Origin: Proteus terrae subsp. cibarius
Lineage (GTDB): Bacteria > Pseudomonadota > Gammaproteobacteria > Enterobacterales > Enterobacteriaceae
DNA: 64,000 nt
Direction of reading: 5' to 3'
Assembly: GCF_011045835.1 (NCBI RefSeq)
Contig: NZ_CP047349.1
Location: forward strand, 3,162,001-3,226,000
The position numbers and the translations under genes were made by a program. Positions 35,227 to 45,782 of this stretch are shown piece after piece; positions within the stretch are counted from its first letter, which is position 1, and each line of letters starts with the position of its first letter. The notes under the pieces were generated by a model. It ran no database searches. It saw only the letters and a program-made list of their open reading frames with translations, and was not told the DNA's origin.

Positions 35227-35712
35227 TTAGTTGTAATAAACCTGCATAGTTGCAGTTGCAGTAAAAGCGCCCGTTGGTAATGTGGCACCACTTTTTTTCA
35301 CGAGTACAGCATAAAGCTCAGGTTTCGTTTCATAGCTAAACTTAAACGGTGTTGTCATATAAATATTGGTATCAGCGGTTTTAAATAATACCCCTAAATC
35401 TGTCACACTTGTTTTTAAATAACGTGTATCAAATCCTGCACCATCACCGGTAAATTTCAGAGACATACTCGGATCACCTGTTGTTTTACAATCCAAGGTG
35501 TAATCCATTTTTTGTTTATAATTTTCGTTTTCTATTCTTGTGGTCATCACATCATTAAAATTCACTTCGATAGGTTTACCATCGTTAATTTTGCAAGGAC
35601 GCGATTCCACACTCCCGCTCACTGTGACTCTTAAAAAGCCAGAAGCAGCCCATACAGAAGGAGTGAGAAAACTCATACAAAGAAAAAGTATTACACCTCG
35701 GAATATAAGCAT
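35227..35712 (-). CDS. Minor fimbrial subunit
   Basis: A 161-residue pilin-domain protein. The start at 35712 (MLIFRGVILFLCMSF) gives a normal signal peptide and has AAGG upstream; a start 16 codons earlier would lie inside the chaperone gene. It has a Cys pair (SRPCKINDG and LDCKTT) and ends MQVYYN. The shared PCKINDG/PCKVNDG segment shows kinship with the next subunit. Confidence 0.85.
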   Translation of the reverse strand: MLIFRGVILFLCMSFLTPSVWAASGFLRVTVSGSVESRPCKINDGKPIEVNFNDVMTTRIENENYKQKMDYTLDCKTTGDPSMSLKFTGDGAGFDTRYLKTSVTDLGVLFKTADTNIYMTTPFKFSYETKPELYAVLVKKSGATLPTGAFTATATMQVYYN

Positions 35713-35716
35713 AATA

Positions 35717-36463
35717 TTACGCCTTCTTATCTTTGATATTTGCTGAACAAATATCTCCACGACATTGGAATGTTAATTCAACTAATCCACCGAAATCATT
35801 AAGATATTCAATGGCTGGCGTTACACCTAAATCAACCACTTTTGCCCCTAATGGACGTTGGCCAAAAGGCTCAATCATCACCGCTTCAAAGTCTTTTACT
35901 TCGACATTGTTCTTTCTCACTTTGGTAATAGTTAAATAATAAGGTGAAGGGTTTTTTACATTGTAATTAGCACCTTGTTTTTCAATCAAAATGTCTTTTT
36001 CCATTGGGTTAGCTTCTAAGCGACTAGGTGCAACAATGCTTTTTGGTCGATAAAACACTTTAATTTTTGTCTGTAATGCAATTTGCAAAACATTGGGAGA
36101 ATCACTACGAGGAGGAATTTCACGAACATTAAGGTAATAAATACTTTCTCTGTCTGTGGGTAACATATTGGTTGCAGGTAATGCCTGTATCTTAATTTGG
36201 CTTTTGTTACCGGCTTCAATACGTTGAACTGGTGGTGTTACCACAAAAGGAGAATTAATTTTTTCATCTTTACTATTCTCAAGCCAAGACTGTGCTAAAT
36301 AAGGTTTAGATTCATTTTCATTTTCTAAAACCATACTAACTGAGCGCTCACCTTCATTATATAAAACACGTGTTCTATCTAATGCGATAGCGGAATAAGC
36401 GGATTGAGAAAAAAGGCAAAGTGTAACGATAGCGCTTAATGTTTGTGTGTTGATATATTTCAT
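35717..36463 (-). CDS. Periplasmic fimbrial chaperone (PapD/MrpD-like)
   Basis: A 248-residue PapD-type chaperone with two Ig-like domains and a signal peptide ending SAYSA. Motifs are the N-terminal LDRTRVLYNEGERSVSMVL strand and the hallmark DRESIYYLNVREIPPRS, whose Arg and Lys partners anchor pilin C-termini. Chaperones fold subunits by donor-strand complementation and deliver them to the usher. I chose the ATG at 36463, preceded by GGTGA; an in-frame GTG three codons upstream overlaps that site. Confidence 0.93.
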   Translation of the reverse strand: MKYINTQTLSAIVTLCLFSQSAYSAIALDRTRVLYNEGERSVSMVLENENESKPYLAQSWLENSKDEKINSPFVVTPPVQRIEAGNKSQIKIQALPATNMLPTDRESIYYLNVREIPPRSDSPNVLQIALQTKIKVFYRPKSIVAPSRLEANPMEKDILIEKQGANYNVKNPSPYYLTITKVRKNNVEVKDFEAVMIEPFGQRPLGAKVVDLGVTPAIEYLNDFGGLVELTFQCRGDICSANIKDKKA

Positions 36464-36489
36464 TTCATTCACCGTTGACTTAAATTTAA

Positions 36490-38984
36490 TTACTTACAAG
36501 GAAGCAACAACATGTTGCTTAAATTATTTTCTAGTACTTGAGGCAATTGGAATTGGCAAGTTTCACCACTCCAAGCAAGATCTAAAGTTTCACCTGCTTT
36601 TACACCTGATAAATAAACAAAACCTTCGTCTGAAATAATGCCTACTTCTAATTTATCTTTGTTATAAACACTAGCTCCAAAAGGAGGATGTTTCTTATCA
36701 GCCATGGTGATCACGGCTAAGACTTTCTCACCTTCGATCACATTAAATTTACGATAACCAATCGCCCCTTCGGTTAAGGTCGCATATTGTGACGATTGAA
36801 CGGCATCGGCTTTTTCAGGAAGGTTATTAATATCGATGGTGATATTGCTACGAGAGTAGTTTTGCACACCCATTAAAACCGCTTTACCATGTCGGTTAGT
36901 TTCAATTGGCGTTAAACCTGTTTTAATCGGAATATCTTGAACATTATTGGTATCAACCAATATACGTGAATTTCCCATTGAAGTGACTCGGTGGAATGCT
37001 CCCCCTTCTGGAGTGACGGTTATTCCACCCATTAATTGCATTGATAATGCACTTTGATTATTTTGGGTATAAGTACCACTTGTAGTCAGTTTTGCTAAAT
37101 TACCGTCATAATTATAGAAACCTGAAAGATTAACTTTATCGCTATCCCACGTTCCTGCCGATAAATTATACGTGCTACGATCATTAAGTCGTTCATAATA
37201 GCTAACACTGTTACTGGTATTATGGCGATTAAACGATCCAGAATAACTAATATTAGCGTCATTACGCTCAAGTGGTACACCTAATGACACATAAACTCCT
37301 TCGTCATTATTATGGCTCGATTCCACTTTATAAGCTGATAAATTAACAGATAAATTTTTAAAGTTGGCCCAATCAAAATAACTAGAAATAGTAAAGCTAT
37401 AATTATCCGTTGAAGGTCGATTCCAATATGTTTGGCGAGAATAGTTTAAGTAAGTATTGATATTATATTCAGGAAAAGCCGTACCAAATATTGCGGTATA
37501 AAGCTCTTTACCACTGTCAATATGAAGTCCACGATAACGACCATCTAAAAACTGGGTCATACTTAAATAGTCACGTTGAGAGAAGCGATAACCCGCAAAC
37601 GTAATCTGACTATTTATTTCATCGAATTGCTTTGAATAAGTAACGTTATAAGAAGTTCCTGATAGGGTTTTATCATCAAAGTTACTTCCCATCTCAGCCC
37701 GTGAAGCTGAAATATTAAAGGAGAGAACCCCGAATGGCGCTAAATCTTGCCCTAAACCTAAAGCAATATTTTGATATTCTGTTGAGGCTAATAACCCACC
37801 ATAAATTGTGGTGTTATTCGCAGCCCCCACGAGAAAGAGCCTAAAGAAAATGCAGGACCTTCAGTATCATGTTCATTTTTAGTGGGTTTGCCCATTACCA
37901 ACTTATATAAAAACTGCCCAGGTCTTGTTAGTGTGCCTAAACGCGATGTTTCCACTTTAAATGTTTGAACAGAACCATCTTGTTCTTCAATAGAAACATC
38001 TAAGGTACCGCCACCGAATGTATTGACGTCTTGAATTCTAAATGGCCCTGGACTTACTTCATTTTGATAAACAATACGACCATCTTGACGCACAATAACT
38101 GTGGCGTTAGTTCTTGCAACCCCCGCAATTTCAGGCGCATAACCTTGTAAGCGAGGTGGGATCATCGCATTATCGCTCTCTAATGAAGCCCCTAAATAAC
38201 GGAAGCTATCAAAAAGCTCTGACGAGAGATATTGCTCACCTAAAGTTAATTTAGCACCCAAAGAACGAATAGCACGGAAGATATAAAGCTGATTCCAACG
38301 CCATGATTTATCGTCATTATTTAAATTACCGCCAGAAGCTTGCCAATCGGAGCGCAAACGCCAAGCCCCCATATTAATACCCATCACACCACTAATATTG
38401 GTACCTGTTTCAGTGCCTTTTCCATTATTTTCATATCGAATAAGGCGATTACTCATATTGTAATCAAGAAAGAATCCTGCAATACCATCATCCCAACGTG
38501 AAGGCGGATCCCAACTAGGATCTTGATATTCCATAAAGGCTTGAGGAATACTGATATTTAAAATACTGGTATAGAGATCACCCACTGCATTCATATTAGG
38601 AACAGAACGAAAATCAAGGCACTGGATATTATTAGTGGTTAGCCAAGTGACTTTTTTTTCCCATTCAGACTTTAAACCTAAAATGGGATAAACCTCTGGA
38701 GTGATACAAGGAATGGATAATTCTGCGTTGTAATCTGGGGCAAAAAATAAAGTAGGCTCTTCGTTTCTTACTCTTTGTTTATTAACGTCGGTCGCCAGTA
38801 AATGAGTACCCGGCTGAATATAGTTTGCGTAAGAAAATTTAGTAAAATCGGTATTTTCAATACCTTTATCTGTTAAAAAGTCGGTATTAAAATCGACTGC
38901 TTCTTCTGCAAAAATAGGCAACGAAAAAGGAACAAAGAATAAAAGCATTACTTTTGTGATCTTATTTATTTTCATGCTTTTCAT
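36490..38984 (-). pseudogene. Fimbrial usher split by a one-base frameshift
   Basis: An outer membrane usher read in two frames. The first part (38984 to about 37824) has a signal peptide, the N-terminal domain and plug motifs such as RLQGYAPEIAGVARTNATV and VSPGPFRIQDV. The second (about 37830 to 36490) has the rest of the barrel and the C-terminal domain (FGASVYNKDKLEVGIISDEG). They join at a run of five Gs on the coding strand (37824-37828): six Gs would give a continuous frame (FSWGAANNTT) and a full-length usher of about 830 residues. As read, the protein stops soon after the run. It may be a real mutation, slippage-based on/off switching, or a sequencing error. Start choice between two close Met codons is open. 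Confidence 0.88.
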
Positions 38985-39077
38985 TTTGCTATGCCATCCT
39001 CAGCATTATTAACAGAAGACAATATTGATGAGATGCATGGCGCTTAAGCGCCACACATCCTATTAAAAAAACAACAA

Positions 39078-39644
39078 TTATTCGTAGATAACCTTGAAGT
39101 TAGCTACTGTGTCAAAAGAACCTGTTGTTGCTTTCTTATCGTCTGCTTCATTACCTTTCACGTAAGCCGAGAATTGCAATGTCGTGGTAGAGCCGTCGCC
39201 ATTATTTAAAGCGTGGCCTGCCACTGGAAAGCCTTGACCAAAAGTAATTGGGTTATTACCGCGGTCAGTGATAACGATACCTGCGTTTTGTACTTTGCCA
39301 CCTAAGCCCAGTAATTCGCCGGTATAACCATCAAAACCACTTACAGTTGCACCAGTAAATGATACTTTTGCAGTTTTGTAAGTTTCAGTTGAGCAATTTT
39401 TCAGGATAATATCGAAGTTTTCGCTATCTGAACGGAATTTATTGCTGGTCAGTTCATGCAATGCGATTTCACCAAACTTAACAGTTTGATCTAAACTTTT
39501 ATCATCGATTGAACATGGAACATCATTGATAAAGCCAGTAAAACGCACTTTACCTTCACGGCTTTCCGCTGGATCTGCAGCTAAAGTAGGAGCAGCAACA
39601 ACTAAAGACAACGCAACACCTAAAGCTAATTTAGTAAATTTCAT
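39078..39644 (-). CDS. Major fimbrial subunit
   Basis: A 188-residue type 1-like pilin. The start at 39644 (MKFTKLALGVALSLVVA) follows AAAGGA and gives a classical signal peptide cut after LAADP; the frame extends 19 codons upstream without signal features. It has a disulphide Cys pair (DVPCSIDD and LKNCSTE), the internal TGATVSGFDGYTG pattern, and ends FKVIYE. It is the first gene of the leftward operon: major pilin, usher, chaperone, three minor subunits, adhesin. Confidence 0.93.
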   Translation of the reverse strand: MKFTKLALGVALSLVVAAPTLAADPAESREGKVRFTGFINDVPCSIDDKSLDQTVKFGEIALHELTSNKFRSDSENFDIILKNCSTETYKTAKVSFTGATVSGFDGYTGELLGLGGKVQNAGIVITDRGNNPITFGQGFPVAGHALNNGDGSTTTLQFSAYVKGNEADDKKATTGSFDTVANFKVIYE

Positions 39645-40657
39645 AAAATTTCCTTTATACAAAATAAAGATATTGATATTTCTTGGCTTCGAACTAAACA
39701 AGCGATAGGTAATAAAACCTAACCGCCTTTCTATAATTTAAATTTTACAGCTCCATTGATATCTATTTATAAAACCAAGATAGGGGATATCCTACAAATG
39801 CATCCTTTTTGCATTCATATTCAAATTAATTTATGGAATAAATTAATCTTATTCACTTTTTTAAACGTCAGTTTTAAATACTTTAGAAATTAAATTCCTT
39901 AATTAATAAAAACATCTTAATTAGACATATAAATAAGTAATAAACTTTAATAAGAAAGTAAGAGTAAAAATTTAAAGCAAAAAAACAAATTTAAATTATG
40001 TTCTTTTACTTGTTTTGCAATTAAATACTCGCAAAAGGCGTAAATTAAGTCAAAAATCGAAAAATGATGCTATTAGTAAAACCTAAAGATAATTACCAAG
40101 CGAAATAAATCTTTAAAAGAATAATTTTAGAATTTAAATCTAAAATATAATATTGATTAGATATTATTACTTAATAAAGGAGATGAATACCACAATTAAC
40201 GCTTTCATTGAGTAAATTAAACATAAAAACCATAAAAATAATATTATTTAGTTTTTTATTTTGAATGACTTACAATATACAGAATGTTAATTCTGACTGA
40301 AACGATAAACCTAATATATATACAAAAACACTTAGGATTCATCTCAATTAGGGAATTATATTATATTGTCTAATTTATTTAAAAATTAGACAATCTAATT
40401 TTGATGATATTTTAAATATAAATTTAAAATAAATATAAACATATTTATAAAACAAACTTTAAAATAAAATTCTTTTTATGATTAATCTTTTGAATATAAT
40501 CATACTTAGATTGTCTTTAATCGCATTTTGTATAACCAAATTCTATAGTTAATAAAATGTTTATTCGTTTTACTCCTTCTAATGCCTTAATTATAATTAT
40601 GGCATTATCTCTAAAGAGATGGTTAACAACCCCTCTAATAAAGGAAAAATGGGTAAC
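39645..40657. other. Long AT-rich regulatory region upstream of fimbrial operon
   Basis: About 1 kb, extremely AT-rich, with no plausible gene. It must hold the fimbrial promoter. It contains a perfect 12-bp inverted repeat (40365-40376 and 40383-40394). I see no recombinase gene and no second matching long repeat, so an invertible promoter element like that of mrp is not supported. Such AT-rich DNA is a usual target for H-NS. Confidence 0.55.
40365..40394. repeat. 12-bp perfect inverted repeat
   Basis: ATTGTCTAATTT (40365-40376) and AAATTAGACAAT (40383-40394) are separated by 6 bases. This is a candidate operator or hairpin about 720 bases upstream of the major pilin. Confidence 0.6.
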
Positions 40658-40680
40658 AAAAAAGCGCCAGTATGGCGCTT
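40658..40680 (-). terminator. Terminator after pgtA
   Basis: An 8-bp stem (AAGCGCCA 40662-40669, TGGCGCTT 40673-40680) with a 3-base loop. On the minus strand a T6 run follows, so it ends the pgtC-pgtB-pgtA transcript. Confidence 0.88.
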
Positions 40681-40704
40681 CTTTGTTATTTAATAGCGTG
40701 TAAA

Positions 40705-41982
40705 TCAAACCTTCGGTTTATAGCTATCTTTATCGAGATCATGTTTTTTCATTCGTAAATACAGCTTCTTACGTGGAATACCCAAGTAATCCGCCACATC
40801 ACTAACCCTGCCTGCAAATAAATATAATGCGTCTTCAATTAACCGACGCTCATATTCATCAACTAAGTTATCCAAAGGACCTTCTGGTGGAATAATGGCT
40901 CTATGTTGTTCACTATCAACCATTTTCACAATGCCTACCGCATATAATTCAGCAACATTTCGTAGCTCACGAATATTACCCGGCCAATCGTAACGCTTTA
41001 AAATATCAAGATAATTACGATCAATTTTTGGTACTGCAATACCAAGTCGCTGTGCGCTTTGCCGTAAAAAAGCTCTAAATAACGGAATAATATCAGGGCG
41101 TCTTGCACTTAACGGAGGCAATGAAAAAGTGATTTGTGAAAAATAGTAATAGAATTCAGGAATTAATCGCCCTTCTGTTACCAATTGCTGTGTATTATTT
41201 TCTAAAATTGCAATCGTTCTAAAATGACGCTTTCCTTGGCGTTCCATATCTAACAAGTAAGAACTCAACCAGCGTTGTGCTTCTGAGGATAAATCATAAG
41301 GAGAACGCAAAATCAGCGTTCCTACTTCATCGGCTTCAATTTGAGCAATAACCTGTTTAATATCAGATAAATTCTGACAATCCACAGTTTGGATCGCTTT
41401 ATCGCTATGCGGGCTTAATTCATGTAATAGTTGAGCAAGAAGATGACGCCCTGTTCCCATCTCGCCTTCTATCATTAAATCTTTATCGATATCGGCAATT
41501 TGTTGCACTTGCTCTCTGATCGCGGTGATTTGTGCGCTGTCTCCGACTAATCGCTCTTGTGTCGTGCTTATCACAGCATTTCTAAGAGAAAGAATAGATT
41601 GACGCTCTTTATGCGCTTTTGCCACTAACTCTAAGAAAACAGGCGGATTAATCGGTTTTTCAATAAAATCATAAGCGCCTTTTTTTACCGCTTCTACTGC
41701 TAACGGTATATCTCCATGTCCTGTGATCATGATAACTGGAATGCGAGCGTCAATTTGTTTAATGCGCTCTAAAACCTCCATGCCATTCATTGCTGGCATA
41801 TAGATATCAAGAACAACGGCACCCTGCCATGCTGGTGTTAAAAGACTTAATGCTTTTTCTGGCGAGTTGGTTACTCTGGCAACCATCCCCGCAAGATTGA
41901 GTAAATGACGATAAGATTCAAGAATATCTTCATCGTCATCAATTAATAAAACGTCGATATCAGGCATGTGTGATTGTGTCAT
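40705..41982 (-). CDS. pgtA: Phosphoglycerate transport response regulator PgtA
   Basis: A 425-residue NtrC-like response regulator. The receiver domain (about 1-125) has DDDED and the phospho-acceptor Asp in VVLDIYMPAMNG. The AAA-type middle domain (about 145-360) is degenerate: the P-loop reads EGEMGTGRHLLA with Arg for Lys, and no GAFTGA loop is present. The Fis-type HTH (VSDVADYLGIPRKKLYLRM) is intact. It probably activates pgtP with ordinary sigma-70 polymerase. The start at 41982 has GGAG upstream and overlaps the pgtB end by 23 bases. Confidence 0.92.
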   Translation of the reverse strand: MTQSHMPDIDVLLIDDDEDILESYRHLLNLAGMVARVTNSPEKALSLLTPAWQGAVVLDIYMPAMNGMEVLERIKQIDARIPVIMITGHGDIPLAVEAVKKGAYDFIEKPINPPVFLELVAKAHKERQSILSLRNAVISTTQERLVGDSAQITAIREQVQQIADIDKDLMIEGEMGTGRHLLAQLLHELSPHSDKAIQTVDCQNLSDIKQVIAQIEADEVGTLILRSPYDLSSEAQRWLSSYLLDMERQGKRHFRTIAILENNTQQLVTEGRLIPEFYYYFSQITFSLPPLSARRPDIIPLFRAFLRQSAQRLGIAVPKIDRNYLDILKRYDWPGNIRELRNVAELYAVGIVKMVDSEQHRAIIPPEGPLDNLVDEYERRLIEDALYLFAGRVSDVADYLGIPRKKLYLRMKKHDLDKDSYKPKV

Positions 41983-44335
41983 CTGTAAACTCCAAAACAA
42001 CCATGGCGCCACCATTTAATGTAGAGGCCAAGTAAATTTCATAACCAAACCGTTGCATAATTGAACGGCAAATGGATAACCCTAACCCAAGCCCCACATC
42101 TTTTGTGGTTGTAAATGGGGTAAATAGTTTTGGTAAAACGGCTGAATTAAACCCTTTTCCACTGTCGGCGATCCCCACTAATTTTCGTTTAGGATCAACA
42201 GATAAAAGATCAATCGTGATCTGACTTTCACCAACACCTGCAATCGCATCCATCGCATTAACAAACAAATTAACCAAGACTTGCTCAATTTGTGTCGGGT
42301 CTGCACAAATGGTTAACTCATCAGGAATATTATTCGTAATGATACATTGCTCTCGTTTAGAACGAGACTCCACCAGCACCATCGCACTATCTACTAACTC
42401 TTTTAATGGCGCCGAAACAAAGCTAATTTCAGACGAAGATTTACGTGAGAAATTACGTAATGCCGTAATAATTCGATTCATTCGTGCGCACAGTTTTTCA
42501 ATACGTTCTATAGAATCAGGTAATTGATCATACTTTTGCATCTGTATAGTCAGCTTTGCACTGTACAGATAAGTGTTGATTGCAGAAAGTGGCTGATTAA
42601 GTTCATGCGCAAGACTGGTCATCGCTTGCCCAACAACCGCCATTTTAGCCGCTTGTACTAACTCTTCTTGTGTTTGAATTAAGTGTTTTTGTGCCTGTTC
42701 ACGGCGCAACATCTCTTCATTTAATTGCTGATTTTTGTCCTGCAAATCTTGTGTTTTTAATGCTACAAGCCGTTGAAGCTCTAAGCGACTTAACTCTTGG
42801 CGCGTAATATCTGTGATAGTTACAATATATTTATGCTCATCTTTATGAGGATATTCACGAATATTAAATTGCAAGAAATGAGGCTCACCTGCTTTTACCA
42901 TACGAATAGTACATTCACTTTGCCCTAAGCGATAAAGCTGACTGCTTGAGCTAAATTGTGCTTTAAGCATTGTGCTCGCCTCACCACTAAACAATAACCA
43001 AAGTGGTTTATTACTTTGCTCTTTTCCTGTTCCTAATAACGTTGCTGCACTTGGATTGACAGTTTCCATTCTGCCATCGTGGTGACAGGTAATTAAACTC
43101 GCATCAGTATTATTGATAAGATTTAACGCATTACTGGTTTCAACTTCTTTCATTTGACGCCAAAATCGGCGAAGCCGTCGACTTAATAAACCAATTTCAT
43201 CTTGCCCTTCAATCAGTACAGGCTCCGTTAAATTACCTTTGGCAACATGCGCTAAGTCATCACTGAGTTTATTCAATCTTGCGATAAGTCTTCTATCAAT
43301 CAATATTTTCATCACAATAATACTCAGCAATAGTGATGCAATAATAATCACCACAATCACAATTTTCCCCGTCGCCATTAGCTTGCGGGTATTATCATTA
43401 AGCTTGTTTAGTGCTTCACTCGTGGCCAAAACATTCCCACTGACTGCATTATCAAACTGAGATAATTTTTGATTTAAGTCGGGGGTTAACGCTTTTAGTT
43501 TTTTCTCATTTTCAACATCATCAATTAATGTTTGATAAATATCACCGTCATAGCGAGTAATGGCAATAATTTCTTGTAATACTTGGCGATGAGCAATAGT
43601 TGATGGATAACTTTTTAATTTCTGATTTAACGCGATAATTTCGTCAATTTTAACGCTGATATAGTGGAAAGCGACATCAATATCACGGCTATAACGCTGA
43701 TGTGCAATTTCTTCTACCAAACTAATCAGCTCATTTTCTGTGGTGAATAATTCTTGTAATAATGTAGATTCAAGTAAAAGTTGTAAGCTGTTTTCCTGTA
43801 CATTTTTCTCATTAATCATTTGGCTGACATGCCACTCAATTTCATTAAGCAGTGGCTTAATATCTTCGCCAACAGCGTCATGCATCCACGCCAATTGCCC
43901 CAATAATTGTGCAAGACGATTTTCTAATTCGCGTCGTTTATCTAATAACACATCTTGCTGATTAATAAGCTCTGATAACTCATCAACAAGTTGAGTATAA
44001 AAATCACGTTGTGGTTTTTGCTCTATAGGAAACTCGCGCAGATTATCTAATAACCGATAAATTTCCTGCTGTTGTTGCTCTGAAACTGATTTTCTCTGTG
44101 TCTGCTCTCGCTCTTTTAATAGCATTTGTAAATTGGTGCTATAACGCTCCATATTATAGCTGGTGGTTAACATCGGTAGAGATTCGCCCACTGACGCATT
44201 AATTTGTGTCGCCAGTTTTCCCCACATAAAAAAGATAACCACACCAATCAATAAGGTGAGTAAAGAACTAAAGATAAACGCCATATACAGGCGTCTACCT
44301 AGTTTGCCAAATTGTTTAGGCACTAATAATTTCAT
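41960..44335 (-). CDS. pgtB: Phosphoglycerate transport sensor kinase PgtB
   Basis: A 791-residue membrane histidine kinase. It has an N-terminal membrane segment (about 15-37), a long helical periplasmic region, a second membrane segment (about 320-342), a HAMP-like linker, a PAS-like domain (about 395-510), a coiled coil, an H-box (LAHELNQPLSAINTYL) and an ATPase domain with an N-box (LVNLFVNAMDAI) and G-boxes (GIADSGKGF, GLGLGLSICRSIM). AAAGGT precedes the ATG. It works with PgtC upstream to signal external phosphoglycerates to PgtA. Confidence 0.93.
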   Translation of the reverse strand: MKLLVPKQFGKLGRRLYMAFIFSSLLTLLIGVVIFFMWGKLATQINASVGESLPMLTTSYNMERYSTNLQMLLKEREQTQRKSVSEQQQQEIYRLLDNLREFPIEQKPQRDFYTQLVDELSELINQQDVLLDKRRELENRLAQLLGQLAWMHDAVGEDIKPLLNEIEWHVSQMINEKNVQENSLQLLLESTLLQELFTTENELISLVEEIAHQRYSRDIDVAFHYISVKIDEIIALNQKLKSYPSTIAHRQVLQEIIAITRYDGDIYQTLIDDVENEKKLKALTPDLNQKLSQFDNAVSGNVLATSEALNKLNDNTRKLMATGKIVIVVIIIASLLLSIIVMKILIDRRLIARLNKLSDDLAHVAKGNLTEPVLIEGQDEIGLLSRRLRRFWRQMKEVETSNALNLINNTDASLITCHHDGRMETVNPSAATLLGTGKEQSNKPLWLLFSGEASTMLKAQFSSSSQLYRLGQSECTIRMVKAGEPHFLQFNIREYPHKDEHKYIVTITDITRQELSRLELQRLVALKTQDLQDKNQQLNEEMLRREQAQKHLIQTQEELVQAAKMAVVGQAMTSLAHELNQPLSAINTYLYSAKLTIQMQKYDQLPDSIERIEKLCARMNRIITALRNFSRKSSSEISFVSAPLKELVDSAMVLVESRSKREQCIITNNIPDELTICADPTQIEQVLVNLFVNAMDAIAGVGESQITIDLLSVDPKRKLVGIADSGKGFNSAVLPKLFTPFTTTKDVGLGLGLSICRSIMQRFGYEIYLASTLNGGAMVVLEFTDDTITHA

Positions 44336-44392
44336 CCGTAATACCTTTCATAAAAACAGCGCTTCCTGCTGTATATTTGAACCACAAGGCGG

Positions 44393-45682
44393 TTAGGGTG
44401 ATTTAGTCTCTTTCAATAGAACCAATGCTTGTTCAAGCTTTTCAGCTTCTAATGTACGCCATTGATACAACACAGCCAACGCTTGATCAGAATACTCTCG
44501 CTGATCAGCTTCTTTCATAAATAATGCTTGTAATGTTGGTGAATTAGCCTCTTTTTCGCTAATAAGCACCGAACTTGCTATTTTTCGAGCTTTACTGATC
44601 GCAGAAATCCGTTCTGGGGTTTTATTTTCTTGTTTTTCTGCTTCGTGGATATCATTCCAAACTTGGCGCATTAATGGGAAGTTATGGGTGATCATTTGAT
44701 CAAATAACACACTAACCACTTCACTACGACGATAAGCCTCATTGCTGTTTAAAATAAATTCCGTGTTATTAGCAAGTTCATCGTTATTACGTAAGATCTC
44801 TTTACTTAATGGGATCTTTGCCATATCACTTTTATAGATGATCTCTTGTCCTTCATCCGATAAAAGAAAGGCGATAAATTTGGCGGCTGTGTCTCTTTTA
44901 CTGCTTTCTGCCACAATCGCGACATAAGCCGGTAAAATAATCGACTTATCAAAATAGCTAAACTCGACAAAATCAAAACGTTTTTGATGGTTAAAAGCGT
45001 AGTTATCAATAATTGGCCCAGCACCGACAATGCCTCTGGCAATAGCATCACTAACACGTGAACTACGTGCCGAAATGGAAGAAAGATTGCCACTGGTTTC
45101 AAGTAAGATCTGCCATCCACGCTCCCAGCCATACTCTTGTAGCACATTTTCCACCATCAATTGCATCGTGCCGGAGTTTGCCGGCGTCGTCATGGTTAAA
45201 TGTCCTTGATAAATAGGATCACTTAAATCAACCCAACTTTTAGGTGCCGGAATACCGAGTTTTTGTAGATATTGCGTATTACTCATAATGCCAATACCGG
45301 AATAGCCAACCGTGGTTATCTTATCGTTTAAGATATCACTATGGCGCATTAACCATTTTGGCGTTTCATACTTGACAGGTAATCGTGTTAGTAGCCCTTC
45401 TCTATCTAGATGATGGAAAAAATTAGCCGATGACGACATCACAATATCAACAGGCTGTGTGGGATATTGTTTCATCATCCGTGTCGCAATCGCGACACGG
45501 CGATAAACCACTTGCACCTTAGTATCTGGATAACGCGCACTAAAGGCCTCAGTGAGTGGTCGCATTGGTGTATCTGAAAGTGTCGTCAGTATAACAAGTG
45601 GCTGCTCATCACTACGTACTGGTGTGATAAACAGCCAACTAAACAATAAACAGACGAGGCTTAGTGTTATTTTTATTCTCAT
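44393..45682 (-). CDS. pgtC: Phosphoglycerate transport regulatory protein PgtC
   Basis: A 429-residue periplasmic protein: signal peptide about 1-24 (LLFSWLFITPVRS), then a periplasmic-binding-protein-like fold (AFSARYPDTKVQVVYRRVAI, IVGAGPIIDNYAF, FIAFLLSDEGQEIIYKSD) and a helical C-terminal extension. In Salmonella PgtC is needed for induction by phosphoglycerate or PEP, probably by passing the signal to PgtB. It is the first gene of the leftward pgtC-pgtB-pgtA unit. Confidence 0.92.
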   Translation of the reverse strand: MRIKITLSLVCLLFSWLFITPVRSDEQPLVILTTLSDTPMRPLTEAFSARYPDTKVQVVYRRVAIATRMMKQYPTQPVDIVMSSSANFFHHLDREGLLTRLPVKYETPKWLMRHSDILNDKITTVGYSGIGIMSNTQYLQKLGIPAPKSWVDLSDPIYQGHLTMTTPANSGTMQLMVENVLQEYGWERGWQILLETSGNLSSISARSSRVSDAIARGIVGAGPIIDNYAFNHQKRFDFVEFSYFDKSIILPAYVAIVAESSKRDTAAKFIAFLLSDEGQEIIYKSDMAKIPLSKEILRNNDELANNTEFILNSNEAYRRSEVVSVLFDQMITHNFPLMRQVWNDIHEAEKQENKTPERISAISKARKIASSVLISEKEANSPTLQALFMKEADQREYSDQALAVLYQWRTLEAEKLEQALVLLKETKSP

Positions 45683-45782
45683 GACATACCCCTGATTTTG
45701 TTTTGAATAAACATAAAAATGTGTCGAACTTCAAACTTCTGATATTTAGCAATATTTATTATTTTGAGCTAATGAGTCCTTA

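Noticed and set aside
39645..40657. Invertible promoter element as in mrp fimbriae
   Set aside because: Only one short dyad with a 6-base spacer is visible, with no pair of distant inverted repeats and no recombinase gene.
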